Positions 43,614 through 53,281 are shown, numbered from the stretch's first letter. The stretch is DNA of 64,000 bases from Erysipelotrichaceae bacterium (GCA_017515475.1 JAFWFS010000013.1:116891-180890), one strand, 5' to 3'. Notes: generated from the letters alone by a model not told the origin. Numbers and translations are program-made.

Positions 43614-43629
43614 GTTTTTACCTCGATCA

Positions 43630-44352
43630 TCAGCCTTCTGTGACAGTTTCCGCTTTTATCTTTGTATCGCTAGGCTGTTTCCATTCCAGTTTCTTTTCCA
43701 TGAAAGACTGCAGTTTTGTCAGGATCGTACAGATCATCAGATAGATGAAACCAGCTTCCATGTACATCCAGAATGGTTCATAGTAGACGGCTGCGATCCT
43801 TTTCGCAACCGACATCATTTCAACCACTGTTGCTGTAGATGCCAAAGACGTATCTTTGGTCAGACCGATCAAAGATGAAAACAAAGGAGGAAAGGCAACT
43901 CTTGCCGCTTGTGGTAAAACGATTCTGGTCATGATCTGGAAATAATTCAGGCCAATCATGTATCCTGCTTCGCTCTGACCGATCGGCACCGCCTGGATCG
44001 CCGAACGGATGATCTCTGAATTATAAGCAGCTAGGTTTAAAGAAAACGCAACGACCGCTGATGTAAAGCCGTTAAAATTGATACCAAAAGAAGGCAGACC
44101 AAAAAATATAATGAATAGCTGCAGCATCAACGGCGTGCCTCTAAAAATCCAAACATAAAACCTGGCGAATTGTTTCAGTCCTTTAATATCGGCTACCTGT
44201 ACCAAAGCAAGAATCATTGCCAATAAAAGGCCAAAAAAGAATGACAGTACAGTCAAAGGTATTGTCATTTTCAGGCAAGGTATCAGCAGTTTAGTAAATG
44301 AATTAATCAGAAGATTAATGATTTTAATGAATCGGGCGCTAAAGTTGAACAT
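43630..44352 (-). CDS. Polar amino-acid ABC transporter permease
   Basis: 240 residues, His/Glu/Gln/Arg-type permease with about five membrane helices. [18 protein letters not shown] (about 89-106) is the family signature, and [12 protein letters not shown] (EAA-like loop, here [11 protein letters not shown]) contacts the ATPase. A TTAGGAG site precedes the ATG. One permease gene only, so it should form a homodimer. Confidence 0.93.
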   Translation of the reverse strand: MFNFSARFIKIINLLINSFTKLLIPCLKMTIPLTVLSFFFGLLLAMILALVQVADIKGLKQFARFYVWIFRGTPLMLQLFIIFFGLPSFGINFNGFTSAVVAFSLNLAAYNSEIIRSAIQAVPIGQSEAGYMIGLNYFQIMTRIVLPQAARVAFPPLFSSLIGLTKDTSLASTATVVEMMSVAKRIAAVYYEPFWMYMEAGFIYLMICTILTKLQSFMEKKLEWKQPSDTKIKAETVTEG

Positions 44353-44424
44353 AATAATTCTCCTAAAAAATCAGCGATAATATGACTACTATCGCTGATT
44401 ATGAAAGTCTCTCTGTTTGCTCAG

Positions 44425-45267
44425 TTATTCAGCGAATGGATTGTAAGTCAGATCCTGACCAAACCATTTCATCGAGAACTCAAGCAGCTTTCCGCTGTCT
44501 CTCAGTTCTGCGATCGCTGCATTGAATTCAGCGAGCAGTCTCTCTTCACCCTTCCTGCACGGGATTGATACTTCGTTGATATCGGAATCGATCTTAAACG
44601 CTACTTCCAACGGAGCCTCAGGGTGTTCTTCAAGATATACGCCAAGGACAGCATCATTGAACATGCAGAAATCAGCATCTCCTTTAATAACAGCCTGTGC
44701 ACACTGGTTCGGATCTTCAATTGGTACGATCGTAACGCCCAGTTCTTCCAGACGCGGAACCCAGCTGTTCGTGGCATTTGTCGCAATCTTCAGACCGTTG
44801 AGGTCTTCCAGTGAATGCAAGTTAAGCGGATTGCCAGGTGTAACAACGACCTGTCTGGCAGTGAAACAATATGGATCGGAGAAATCATATGTCTCTCTTC
44901 TTTCGTCGGTTGCAGTAACGTCGGCAATAACGGTGTCCCATCTTCGTGCATTAATGCCTACCAGCAGCGCATCCCAATCATCCATTACAAACTCTACTTC
45001 GACACCAAGGTACTCAGCTACAGCTTTTGCGACATCAACATCATATCCGGCAAAGTTTCCATCGTCATCGACAAAATTGAATGGCTTATAAGTCCCCTCG
45101 ATGCCGACGACCAGCTTTCCGGCTTTCTGAATATCAGCAAGCTGGTCGTTGATCTCGGACTCCGCTTCAGCTTCCGGTGCAGGAGCAGGTTCTTCCTTCT
45201 TAGCACAGCCTGTGAATAAGGTTGCGATAAGAACAAAAACAAACAACAGAGTGATTCTTTTTTTCAT
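44425..45267 (-). CDS. Amino-acid ABC transporter substrate-binding lipoprotein
   Basis: Extracellular binding protein, about 280 residues. Signal peptide with lipobox LFTGCAKKE (Cys about 21 from the chosen start), then SBP_bac_3 domain: GTYKPFNFVDDDGNFAGYDVDVAKAVAEYLG (shortened here), and FSDPYCFTARQVVV. The Asp-rich binding pocket (WDTVIADVTATDERRE, Arg in TDERRE) suggests a polar amino-acid-like ligand. Two ATGs 6 nt apart follow GAAAGGAAGG; the second is better spaced. It heads the ABC-VOC-BtpA locus. Confidence 0.93.
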   Translation of the reverse strand: MKKRITLLFVFVLIATLFTGCAKKEEPAPAPEAEAESEINDQLADIQKAGKLVVGIEGTYKPFNFVDDDGNFAGYDVDVAKAVAEYLGVEVEFVMDDWDALLVGINARRWDTVIADVTATDERRETYDFSDPYCFTARQVVVTPGNPLNLHSLEDLNGLKIATNATNSWVPRLEELGVTIVPIEDPNQCAQAVIKGDADFCMFNDAVLGVYLEEHPEAPLEVAFKIDSDINEVSIPCRKGEERLLAEFNAAIAELRDSGKLLEFSMKWFGQDLTYNPFAE

Positions 45268-45500
45268 TTTCATCCTTCCTTTCGAATCTGTTTTATTATT
45301 CGGCAGTCATCCGCCGATACCCATCATTAATATAATAAAAAAAGTAGAACTTCATGTAAATCGATATCATCTCGAGCTCTTTCAGCCGGTATGATGTAAA
45401 AACGGATTCATCTGACTTACAATGATATGCTGCTGTTTTATCTACTATTATTTTAAAATAAGCAGACATCATTTGAAAGCAAGAAGTTTCTGCCTCCGGC
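45268..45500. other. Intergenic region between ABC locus and HAD gene
   Basis: About 230 bases hold the upstream region of the minus-strand transport operon (an AT-rich TATTAT/TATATT run near 45330-45345 could be its -10) and the upstream part of the HAD promoter. I see no riboswitch, tRNA or gene here. Confidence 0.5.
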
Positions 45501-45530
45501 TTGAAAACGTTCCGCACTATGTCCTACAAT
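45501..45530 (+). promoter_or_regulatory. Leaderless promoter of the HAD gene
   Basis: TTGAAA (45501-45506), 18-bp spacer, TACAAT (45525-45530), then exactly 6 nt to the ATG at 45537. This is the most complete leaderless promoter seen. Confidence 0.7.
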
Positions 45531-45536
45531 GCAGAC

Positions 45537-46190
45537 ATGAACAGATACAAACTCTGCATCTTCGACATGGACGGACTATTGATCGATACGGAGATCATCT
45601 ATCTCAAAACCGCTCTGCAATGTTCTCAGCTTTATGGCTATAACGTCCCGGAAGAACTCATCCGTTCGACCATGGGCAACAACTCGCAAGAGACGAAGAA
45701 CCGTTACATGAGATACCTGGGCGATGCTTTTCCATATGAAGAGTTTATGCAAAAAAGATCGGTCCTGGAGCGCGAGTATATCAAAAATAATTCCATTCAG
45801 AAGAAAAAAGGCTGTGACGAGCTTCTCGATTTCCTTGATGAAAAAGGGATCCGGAAGGCGATCGCCACATCGACCAAGCGCAGGACGGCGGACCGCTTCC
45901 TTGCGATCACGGGTCTTACCGGACGTTTCGATCACATCGTCTACGGCGACGATCTCAAAGAATCCAAACCGCGTCCCGAGATCTATCTGAAAGCCGCGGC
46001 AGCCTTCCCATATAAGAAGGAAGAGATCCTGGCATTTGAGGATTCGGGAAACGGCATCCTGTCAGCGGTTGCGGCCGGTCTCAAGGTCGTCCACATTCCC
46101 GATCTGGCAAATGTGCCCGAAGAAATAAAAGAAAAAAGCCTCGCCGTTTTCGATGATCTCTCGCAAGCGGTAAAGCTCTTTGAAGATTGA
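45537..46190 (+). CDS. HAD hydrolase, beta-phosphoglucomutase-like
   Basis: 217 residues. CIFDMDGLLIDTE (about 6-18) has the nucleophile and acid Asp; ATSTKRRT (about 108), the motif-III Lys in KESKPRPEIY (about 140-149) and FEDSGNGILSA (about 167) complete the fold, with a four-helix C1 cap between. The substrate is not predictable. In-frame codons upstream are rejected because the -10 box lies there. Terminator follows. Confidence 0.85.
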   Translation: MNRYKLCIFDMDGLLIDTEIIYLKTALQCSQLYGYNVPEELIRSTMGNNSQETKNRYMRYLGDAFPYEEFMQKRSVLEREYIKNNSIQKKKGCDELLDFLDEKGIRKAIATSTKRRTADRFLAITGLTGRFDHIVYGDDLKESKPRPEIYLKAAAAFPYKKEEILAFEDSGNGILSAVAAGLKVVHIPDLANVPEEIKEKSLAVFDDLSQAVKLFED

Positions 46191-46211
46191 ACAGGTCAGG
46201 CCTGTTTTTTC
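46190..46211 (+). terminator. Bidirectional terminator
   Basis: Stem AACAGG / CCTGTT, five-base loop, then TTTTTT, spanning the HAD stop and close to the AI-2E-family stop. Confidence 0.65.
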
Positions 46212-47317
46212 TTTGCCTTTTTCTTCGTTTTGTCTTTCGGTTTCTGTTTGACCGGTTTTTCCGGACGAAGCAGGATCGGATTGTCCTTATTGTGGGAGAC
46301 TAAGAAGGACAGGGTCAAAGGCAATCCAAACATGCCGATCGCGCCAAAAAGACGCACGCCGCAGATCATCGCCATCAGCGTTGCCAGCGGATGAAGACCC
46401 AGATTGGTACCGACCAGACGCGGCTCGACGATATTACGTACGACTGTGATGACCAGATAGATAAGTAAGATCCCGAAACCGAGCAGCAGCTTGCCGGTGA
46501 TCAAAGCGGAAATGCCCCAAGGGATCAATACAGTACCGACACCCAATACCGGAAGGATATCCAGCACCGAGATGATGGCAGCCCACATGCCCGAATTGGA
46601 GATGCCGATTATGGACAGACCGATGAACAGTTCGATGAAGGTCAGGCCCATGATGGCGGCATAGGATCCGATGATCTTGAACAAGGTGTTTTCGCAGAAG
46701 TCTCTGATGTCGTACAATACCGTCATCACTTTCTCCGGCATGACACCGGTGAACCATCTCGAGATGTTCTCATAGTCCGAGACCATGTAGAAAGAAGAGA
46801 CGATCATAACGACAAAGGAGATCAGCAGTTCCGGTGCGGAAGTGATGAGCGAAGTCGTCAGATTAACCAAACCGGTCGTGACCCTTGTAAGTAAGCTCTT
46901 CAAGCCTTCGAAGATGCCGTCAGTGATGTTATTGAAGACAGCGGAGATGTTGTCCGGCAGATTCTGGCCGACTTCCAGCAGGGTATTTTCGATCTGCCCG
47001 ATGTAAGGCTCCAGAGTGTTCTTGTAGAAGCCCGGCAGCGTCCTGATGAAATCACCCAGTTTTGTGACGCCAAGCGAGATCAGCAAGACCAGTATCAGGA
47101 TGATCGCGATATACAAGCCGAAAAGTACGAGGCATCTTTTCCATTTTGCGTCCTCTTCGATAAAACGTTTCCGGATACGCAAAGCGATATAGGCAAATAA
47201 GAATCCCAGCAGGAATGGAAACAAGACGCCCAGCAGATGATTGACACTGATGTATATGATCGCAAAGATCACTGCGATATATAAAGCATTTATGATAAAC
47301 TCTTTTCTTTTTTCCAT
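46196..47317 (-). CDS. AI-2E transporter family membrane protein
   Basis: 373 residues with about eight membrane segments, PF01594-type. The central LGVGTVLIPWGISALITGK (about 269-287) and the end RLVGTNLGLHPLATLMAMICGVRLFGAIGMFG (shortened) are conserved in this family, which includes Na+/H+ antiporters and putative export proteins. The C-terminus is a Lys-rich tail. TACAAT lies 6 nt before the ATG with TGG upstream, so an extended -10, leaderless start. Confidence 0.83.
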   Translation of the reverse strand: MEKRKEFIINALYIAVIFAIIYISVNHLLGVLFPFLLGFLFAYIALRIRKRFIEEDAKWKRCLVLFGLYIAIILILVLLISLGVTKLGDFIRTLPGFYKNTLEPYIGQIENTLLEVGQNLPDNISAVFNNITDGIFEGLKSLLTRVTTGLVNLTTSLITSAPELLISFVVMIVSSFYMVSDYENISRWFTGVMPEKVMTVLYDIRDFCENTLFKIIGSYAAIMGLTFIELFIGLSIIGISNSGMWAAIISVLDILPVLGVGTVLIPWGISALITGKLLLGFGILLIYLVITVVRNIVEPRLVGTNLGLHPLATLMAMICGVRLFGAIGMFGLPLTLSFLVSHNKDNPILLRPEKPVKQKPKDKTKKKAKKKQA

Positions 47318-47323
47318 AATTCT

Positions 47324-47329
47324 ATTGTA
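47324..47329 (-). promoter_or_regulatory. Extended -10 of predicted leaderless AI-2E-family gene
   Basis: TACAAT with TG one base upstream and 6 nt to the ATG at 47317. Confidence 0.55.
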
Positions 47330-47360
47330 CCAAATCGAACAAATGAAAAAGTAGCGGATG

Positions 47361-47747
47361 CTACTCTGTTTCACTCCATGAAGGGATCTGCTTCCCTCTT
47401 CTTAACAGGACCGATTTCTGATAATCGGTGCAATTGAGAAAATGAAGCACTTCCAGGCACTCTTCTTCGCTGAGGCCTACAAGAGCCCTGACTTCAAAAC
47501 GCTTGTCGATGATGTCAGCACAGACGACGATCGCATCAACACTTCCCTTCTTATCCGAACGGAAGACTTCCATCGGTGTGTCCGTATCCGACGACAGTGT
47601 CTCGATATAACCGAAATCACAAGGATAGGTCAGTGACGGGTACATCTTATGTGCGCTGCCTTTTTTACATACGACTTTGAAATCCCCAGAGGAATACAAA
47701 GTATCGACCTTCTGCCAGAAGTAGGCATTATTTTCAAATTCACTCAT
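47361..47747 (-). CDS. Small inorganic-pyrophosphatase-like protein lacking the DGDPxD motif
   Basis: 128 residues. MYPSLTYPCDFGYIETLSSDTDTP (shortened, about 33-56) resembles the family I pyrophosphatase segment YPVNYGYIPGTxxxDGDPLD, but the metal-binding DGDPxD reads DTDTPME. Later KKGSVDAIVVCADI and LSEEECLEVLHFLN continue the weak likeness. It is short for a pyrophosphatase (about 170+) and probably not an active one. It has a good promoter (TTTACA, 17, TATAAT) with a cre-like site on it. Confidence 0.5.
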   Translation of the reverse strand: MSEFENNAYFWQKVDTLYSSGDFKVVCKKGSAHKMYPSLTYPCDFGYIETLSSDTDTPMEVFRSDKKGSVDAIVVCADIIDKRFEVRALVGLSEEECLEVLHFLNCTDYQKSVLLRRGKQIPSWSETE

Positions 47748-47780
47748 TTTCTATACTCTCCGAAAAACTACGATATAACA

Positions 47781-47817
47781 ATTATAAGCCAACAGACGAT
47801 GATTGTAAACGTTTTCT
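47781..47817 (-). promoter_or_regulatory. Promoter with cre-like operator over the -35
   Basis: Minus strand TTTACA (47804-47809) and TATAAT (47781-47786) with 17-bp spacing. The sequence AGAAAACGTTTACA (47803-47817 region, TTGTAAACGTTTTC on the plus strand) matches the CcpA/LacI cre core and covers the -35, as expected for repression. Confidence 0.55.
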
Positions 47818-47831
47818 AAAAATGAAAATAT

Positions 47832-48386
47832 TTACATATTATACCTGACATTGATCCGTATCCGTCTGAGGAACTCTTCGATATCATAGAGGCCATACGC
47901 CTCCATCGCCTTTAACAGGATCATCAGACAGCCAAAGGCATCCGACTTCCCGTTATGGTGCTGCAGATCGATATCCAGATACTGGCAGACCGTATTGAGT
48001 TTGTGATTGTACAGCTCCGGATAGACTCTTCGGGATATCGCGACCGTATCGATAAAAGGATTCTTGAAATGATCCAGACCGTAGACATCGCACATCGCAT
48101 TGAGCACCGACAGATCGAACGGTGCGTTATGCGCAACGATCAGTGAATCTTTCAAAAGCGTTCCAAGCTCCTCATAATAATAAACGAATTCTTCCTCATT
48201 CTCCACATCTTCCTTATATATACCGTGGATGTGGGAATTGGTGAAGAAATTGTAGCGGTACGGCGGCTTGAAATACCACTCGAAACTGTCTAAGATCTCT
48301 CCTTCTTCATAGACCGCTACGCCCAGGCTGCAGGCGGAAGCGGGCGAAGAGTTTGCCGTTTCGAAATCCAAAGCGACGATCTTCAT
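47832..48386 (-). CDS. DnaQ-family 3'-5' exonuclease (DEDDh)
   Basis: 184 residues. DEDDh residues: Asp and Glu in VALDFETANSSP (about 5), Asp in VAHNAPFDLSVL (about 94), and His...Asp in HHNGKSDAFGCL (about 146-157). Short free-standing proteins like this act in DNA repair or RNA trimming and are not the replicase proofreading subunit by length alone. Starts with a 4-nt overlap (ATGA) after the PH-like gene. Confidence 0.88.
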   Translation of the reverse strand: MKIVALDFETANSSPASACSLGVAVYEEGEILDSFEWYFKPPYRYNFFTNSHIHGIYKEDVENEEEFVYYYEELGTLLKDSLIVAHNAPFDLSVLNAMCDVYGLDHFKNPFIDTVAISRRVYPELYNHKLNTVCQYLDIDLQHHNGKSDAFGCLMILLKAMEAYGLYDIEEFLRRIRINVRYNM

Positions 48387-48823
48387 TGGGCGAACTTCCT
48401 GTATTTGTCTTTCAGGAAACGGTTCATGTTGCTTTCAAAGACCGTCTTGGAGAAAGCTTCGATCCTTTCCTGCTTGCCCTCATCGAGCTCGATATACAGA
48501 TAATCGCGGTTGGCACCTCTGCTGTACGACCAGGAGAGCACATCTTCATAGTAGATCAGGACGCACTTGTTCTTGTCGGCACGGTTATAGACGACAAGAT
48601 ACTCGTTATAGAATTCCATGAGGACGACCCGCGGCGTATAGATCAGGGCACCAAGTGAAAAAAGGATCAGCACGACACCGTAGATCTTGGGGATCGAAGG
48701 AAGAAGCAGGAAGAGTCCGGCGATGATCATCGTGCCGAACAAGGAATTCGGTTTGGCATCGATCTGGGCCAGGACCATGGAGTCTTCCGGAAGATTATAC
48801 GTCTTGAGTTCCTTGGATTTCAT
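48383..48823 (-). CDS. Two-helix membrane protein with PH-like domain
   Basis: 146 residues. Two hydrophobic helices (about 30-70: TMIIAGLFLLLPS and YGVVLILFSLGALIY) precede a beta-rich C-terminal domain (EYLVVYNRADKNKCVLIYYED, DYLYIELDEGKQE). It looks like the bacterial PH-domain/YcxB-type membrane proteins; function unknown. TATACT (with TG upstream) lies 6 nt before the ATG at 48823, so an upstream in-frame extension is rejected. Confidence 0.6.
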   Translation of the reverse strand: MKSKELKTYNLPEDSMVLAQIDAKPNSLFGTMIIAGLFLLLPSIPKIYGVVLILFSLGALIYTPRVVLMEFYNEYLVVYNRADKNKCVLIYYEDVLSWSYSRGANRDYLYIELDEGKQERIEAFSKTVFESNMNRFLKDKYRKFAQ

Positions 48824-48829
48824 GAATTC

Positions 48830-48853
48830 AGTATAACACGCATATGTTATCAT
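48830..48853. promoter_or_regulatory. Divergent leaderless promoter pair (PH-like gene / tgt)
   Basis: Minus extended -10 TGTTATACT (TATACT at 48830-48835) is 6 nt before the PH-like ATG. Plus TATCAT (48848-48853) is 7 nt before the tgt ATG; the -10 match is weaker. Start codons are 37 bp apart. Confidence 0.5.
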
Positions 48854-48857
48854 ATAG

Positions 48858-49993
<1,136 letters not shown>

Positions 49994-49994
<1 letters not shown>

Positions 49995-51019
49995 TGAAAC
50001 TGAGTGATTTTGATTTTCAGTTGCCCGAAGAGCTCATCGCCCAGCACCCCGCGGAAAAACGCGACACTTCAAGACTCATGGTCTTGCATAAAAACACCGG
50101 TGAGATCGAACATAAACATTTCTACGACATCATCGATTACCTGCATCCGGGAGATGTCCTGGTCAGAAACAATTCCAAGGTCATCCCGGCCAGACTTTAC
50201 GGCACCAAGCGCAATACCGGCGCCAGAGTCGAAGTCCTCATCTTAAAAAGAGAGGGAGACATCTGTGAGTGTCTGTGCGGAAATGCCAAGGCCATCAAGA
50301 CCGGCACGGTCATCGATTTTTCCGATAAGCTCTATGGCGAATGTATCGAACGAAAGGATGAAGGCATCCGTGTCTTTGAGATGCACTATGAAGGCATATT
50401 CTTAGAAGTGCTCAATGAAGTCGGCATGATGCCCACTCCGCCATACATCCACGAAAAGCTGAAAGACAATTCCCGCTACAACAACGTCTATGCGCAGATC
50501 AACGGCTCTGCCGCCTGTCCGACAGCAGGCCTCCACTTTACGGAAGAGCTCTTGCAGAAAATAAGAGACAAAGGCATCGAGATCCTCGATGTCACCCTGC
50601 ATGTGGGCTTAGGCACCTTCAAGCCGGTCAAGGAAGACGAGATCGAAGACCATGTCATGCATTCGGAATACTACGAGATGGATGAATACACGGCACAGCG
50701 GCTCAATCTCGCCAAAAAGGAAGGAAGAAGGATCATTGCCGTCGGTACCACTTCCACCAGGACCCTTGAGACCATCATCAACACCTATGGCGAATTCAGA
50801 AAATGCAGCGGCAACACCGCCATCTTCATCTATCCGCCATACACCTTCAAAAGCATCGATGCGCAGATCACCAACTTCCATCTGCCCAAATCGACTCTGA
50901 TCATGATGATCGCCGCCCAGTGTTCCAGAGAAATGATCTTGCACGCCTATGAAGTAGCCGTACAGGAAAGATACCGCTTCTTCTCATTCGGCGATTCCAT
51001 GTTCTTGGACAATGAATAA
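49994..51019 (+). CDS. queA: S-adenosylmethionine:tRNA ribosyltransferase-isomerase
   Basis: Builds epoxyqueuosine on tRNA from SAM. 341 residues: [19 protein letters not shown] (about 6-24), [20 protein letters not shown] block (ARLYGTKR, about 57), [14 protein letters not shown] (about 171) and [17 protein letters not shown]. One-base overlap with tgt (TGATG). Confidence 0.97.
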
Positions 51020-51602
51020 CTATCAGAAACATCTCAAACAGATCGCATCTTTGAAAGGAAGACCGGACTTGCTGATCCACATCTGCTGCGGTGTATGCTC
51101 GGTCTACCCTTTGAAATACCTTTCGCAGTTTTTTAAGATCACCATCTTCTTCTCCAACTCCAATATCTACCCTTACGAGGAATACCAGAGAAGACTTGAT
51201 GCCTTGAAACAATACCTGCAATATCTCAACGATGACTCGATCCGTCTCATCGAAGACCGCTATGACAATGTCACATATATGAAAGACCTGGCGCACTTCA
51301 AGGATGAACCGGAAGGCGGAAAGCGCTGCAAGCTGTGCTATGAAAAGCGCATGGAAGAGACCTTCGCCTATGCGGCAAAGCATTCCTATGCCTATTGTAC
51401 GACGGTCATGTCGATCTCCAACCGCAAGAATGCCGACTGGATCAATGAGATCGGCGAAAAGCTGCAGAAGAAGTATCCTGAAACGACCTATCTGTATGCC
51501 GATTTCAAAAAAGGCGACGGGATCATCATGAACGACAGGATGAACAAGGAACTCGGCCTTTATCATCAGGACTATTGCGGATGTATCTACTCGATCCGTT
51601 AA
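51012..51602 (+). CDS. queH: Epoxyqueuosine reductase QueH
   Basis: Reduces epoxyqueuosine to queuosine; non-homologous replacement of QueG. 196 residues with the QueH cysteines [12 protein letters not shown] (about 19-30), [14 protein letters not shown] (about 102) and the end DYCGCIYS (about 187). 8-nt overlap with queA. No QueC/D/E/F genes lie in the window, so preQ1 or a precursor must come from elsewhere in the genome or by import. Confidence 0.95.
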   Translation: MNNYQKHLKQIASLKGRPDLLIHICCGVCSVYPLKYLSQFFKITIFFSNSNIYPYEEYQRRLDALKQYLQYLNDDSIRLIEDRYDNVTYMKDLAHFKDEPEGGKRCKLCYEKRMEETFAYAAKHSYAYCTTVMSISNRKNADWINEIGEKLQKKYPETTYLYADFKKGDGIIMNDRMNKELGLYHQDYCGCIYSIR

Positions 51603-51630
51603 GATCTTCGTAAGGAAGATCTTTTCTTTT
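51601..51630 (+). terminator. Terminator of queuosine operon
   Basis: Stem AAGATCTTC / GAAGATCTT, short loop, then TTCTTTT. Confidence 0.7.
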
Positions 51631-51635
51631 GATGC

Positions 51636-51641
51636 TAGAAT
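51636..51641 (+). promoter_or_regulatory. Extended -10 (TGCTAGAAT) of predicted leaderless small gene
   Basis: TAGAAT with TG one base upstream and 6 nt to the ATG at 51648. Confidence 0.55.
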
Positions 51642-51647
51642 GAAATC

Positions 51648-51767
51648 ATGAAGGGATTCTTCCAAAAATTCAGAAACATCATCGATACCGTCCTGCAGGA
51701 TCTGATCATCGGCTGCACCGCCGGTTTCATTTCCACATATCTGACTCACAGGAACCATGTCCGATAA
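51648..51767 (+). CDS. Small protein of 39 residues, possible membrane-associated leader of fthC
   Basis: Sequence begins MKGFFQKFRNIIDTVLQDL and ends with a short hydrophobic stretch (IIGCTAGFISTYL) and a His/Arg tail. It starts 6 nt after an extended -10 box and overlaps the start of fthC by 11 nt, in another frame. It could be a real small amphipathic/membrane protein or a leader whose translation delivers ribosomes to fthC. No homologue recognised. Confidence 0.45.
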   Translation: MKGFFQKFRNIIDTVLQDLIIGCTAGFISTYLTHRNHVR

Positions 51768-52284
51768 AAAAGAATTACGCAAAAGATATAAGAAGATCCT
51801 GGGATCTCTTTCCGAAGAAGAAAGGGCTTCGTATTCAAGGATCATCTGCGAAAAGCTTTCTTCTCTGGTCAAGGGGAAGATCTTTCTTTCCTATTCACCG
51901 ATCGGCAAGGAAGTCGATGTCTCCCGTATCAATGAGCTTTATCTTCCGGCCTACCCTCGTGTCCTGAAGGACCATCATATGGAGGCGCGTTTACCGAAAG
52001 ATAGCCGTTTCCTGATCAGCCGTTACGGCATCGCGGAACCCGATCCCGATCACAGTATCCTCATCGATAAGAAGAAGCTGGAAGTCATCCTCGTCCCCCT
52101 TGTGGCCTTTCATGAAAGCAAGATCCGGCTGGGACATGGCGGCGGCTATTATGACCGCTATTTAAAAAACACCGACGCTTTGAAGATCGGTGTTGCCTAT
52201 GAGATTCAGAAAACTGAGGAAGATTTTTCTCAGATGCATGACATCCCGCTGGATATGATCGTAACTGAAAAGAGTATCTATTGA
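51757..52284 (+). CDS. fthC: 5-formyltetrahydrofolate cyclo-ligase
   Basis: Converts 5-formyl-THF to 5,10-methenyl-THF with ATP. 175 residues: MSDKKELRKRYKK N-terminus, IFLSYSPIGKEVD (about 47), and the terminal ATP/substrate loop RLGHGGGYYDRYL (about 126-138). It may be co-transcribed from the small-ORF promoter. Confidence 0.94.
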   Translation: MSDKKELRKRYKKILGSLSEEERASYSRIICEKLSSLVKGKIFLSYSPIGKEVDVSRINELYLPAYPRVLKDHHMEARLPKDSRFLISRYGIAEPDPDHSILIDKKKLEVILVPLVAFHESKIRLGHGGGYYDRYLKNTDALKIGVAYEIQKTEEDFSQMHDIPLDMIVTEKSIY

Positions 52285-52297
52285 GATACTCTTATTT
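52270..52297 (+). terminator. Bidirectional terminator
   Basis: Stem AAGAGTATC / GATACTCTT spanning fthC stop, between converging genes. Confidence 0.65.
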
Positions 52298-53167
52298 CAT
52301 ATTGATCTTAGCCCAGAGCTCGTCCGGCAGTTTTTCGTTCAGCGGACGTTCCAGCAGTTCCGGATTCTCCAGGAAGAGCTGCAGCATCTTGATCGATTTT
52401 GAGAAATAGTAACCGTCGGCGATCCTTTCATCGACCGTGAAGCCTAGCTTCACGCCGTCTTTGAAGATGACCTGTTCGTTCTCGAAGAATGGCATCTTTC
52501 CCGACTGGCCGATGACGACGAACATCGACGTCGTGCCCCAGTTGGTCAGATGGTGATAGCCATCCGGAAGACCGATGGAACCAAGGTTCGCCAAAACGAC
52601 GGAAGAGTGGTACGGGTCCGTCTCGATGAGGGCCTTCGGGATCCAGCTGTGCTTTTCCAGCCAGCACACGAAACGAAGGACAGGACGGGAGATGAACTTC
52701 GGCAGCTTATTGAACTTGTCCATGAAACCGGTCGATTCATCCACATACGACTTGTTTTTCAGCTTCAGAAGCTGTCTTTTCAGTTCGTTATGGACATCGT
52801 CGATATTCCATTCCGGCTTGGAATGGACGAAGGCCAGCACTTCGCCGCCATTGTCCGCAAACTCCTGTTTTACCGTAAAGGCCGCAGAAACTTCTTTCCT
52901 CTTGTACATCTTGCGGTCATGAATGAACAGCGACAGTTTGGAGCGAAGCGTGACGATCTTCAGAACACCTGTTACGATGCACTGGAACATATTGTATTTG
53001 TAGTCCGGATTTTCCGCATTCTTCTTTTTGATGAACTCATTCAGATTCGTCAGATCGATCTGGAACGTAAAATACGTCTGGTTGTCACAGCGATCCGGAT
53101 ACATGAACGGCATAATAAAATGCATGGAATCCGTATTTTTCAGATATTTGGCATCAAATCTATCCAT
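52292..53167 (-). CDS. CAT/E2-like acyltransferase-fold protein without the catalytic His
   Basis: 291 residues. The C-terminal VKLGFTVDERIADGYYFSKS (about 252-270) aligns with the 2-oxoacid dehydrogenase E2 / chloramphenicol acetyltransferase motif DHRVxDG, and SSVVLANLGSIGL (about 187) with the usual TVSNLG segment. There is no lipoyl domain. Catalytic His of HxxxDG is Glu here (ERIADG). It may act differently or be non-catalytic. Own promoter (TAGAAT) and AAGGGG site. Confidence 0.65.
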   Translation of the reverse strand: MDRFDAKYLKNTDSMHFIMPFMYPDRCDNQTYFTFQIDLTNLNEFIKKKNAENPDYKYNMFQCIVTGVLKIVTLRSKLSLFIHDRKMYKRKEVSAAFTVKQEFADNGGEVLAFVHSKPEWNIDDVHNELKRQLLKLKNKSYVDESTGFMDKFNKLPKFISRPVLRFVCWLEKHSWIPKALIETDPYHSSVVLANLGSIGLPDGYHHLTNWGTTSMFVVIGQSGKMPFFENEQVIFKDGVKLGFTVDERIADGYYFSKSIKMLQLFLENPELLERPLNEKLPDELWAKINMK

Positions 53168-53193
53168 TTTTTAAACCCCTTAATAACTATTTC

Positions 53194-53199
53194 ATTCTA
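53194..53199 (-). promoter_or_regulatory. Candidate -10 box of CAT/E2-like gene
   Basis: TAGAAT; leader of about 20 nt containing AAGGGG. Confidence 0.4.
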
Positions 53200-53258
53200 C
53201 TTTTTAAATCAGCGTTTTTCAATAATGCGTGTGACAAAAGCGGATCGCCTGTAACTGA

Positions 53259-53264
53259 TATAAT
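53259..53264 (+). promoter_or_regulatory. Extended -10 of glutaredoxin-like gene
   Basis: TATAAT with TGA upstream (TGnTATAAT); the leader contains GAGGTGA 5 nt before the ATG. Confidence 0.55.
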
Positions 53265-53281
53265 CAAAGTGAGGTGACGAT

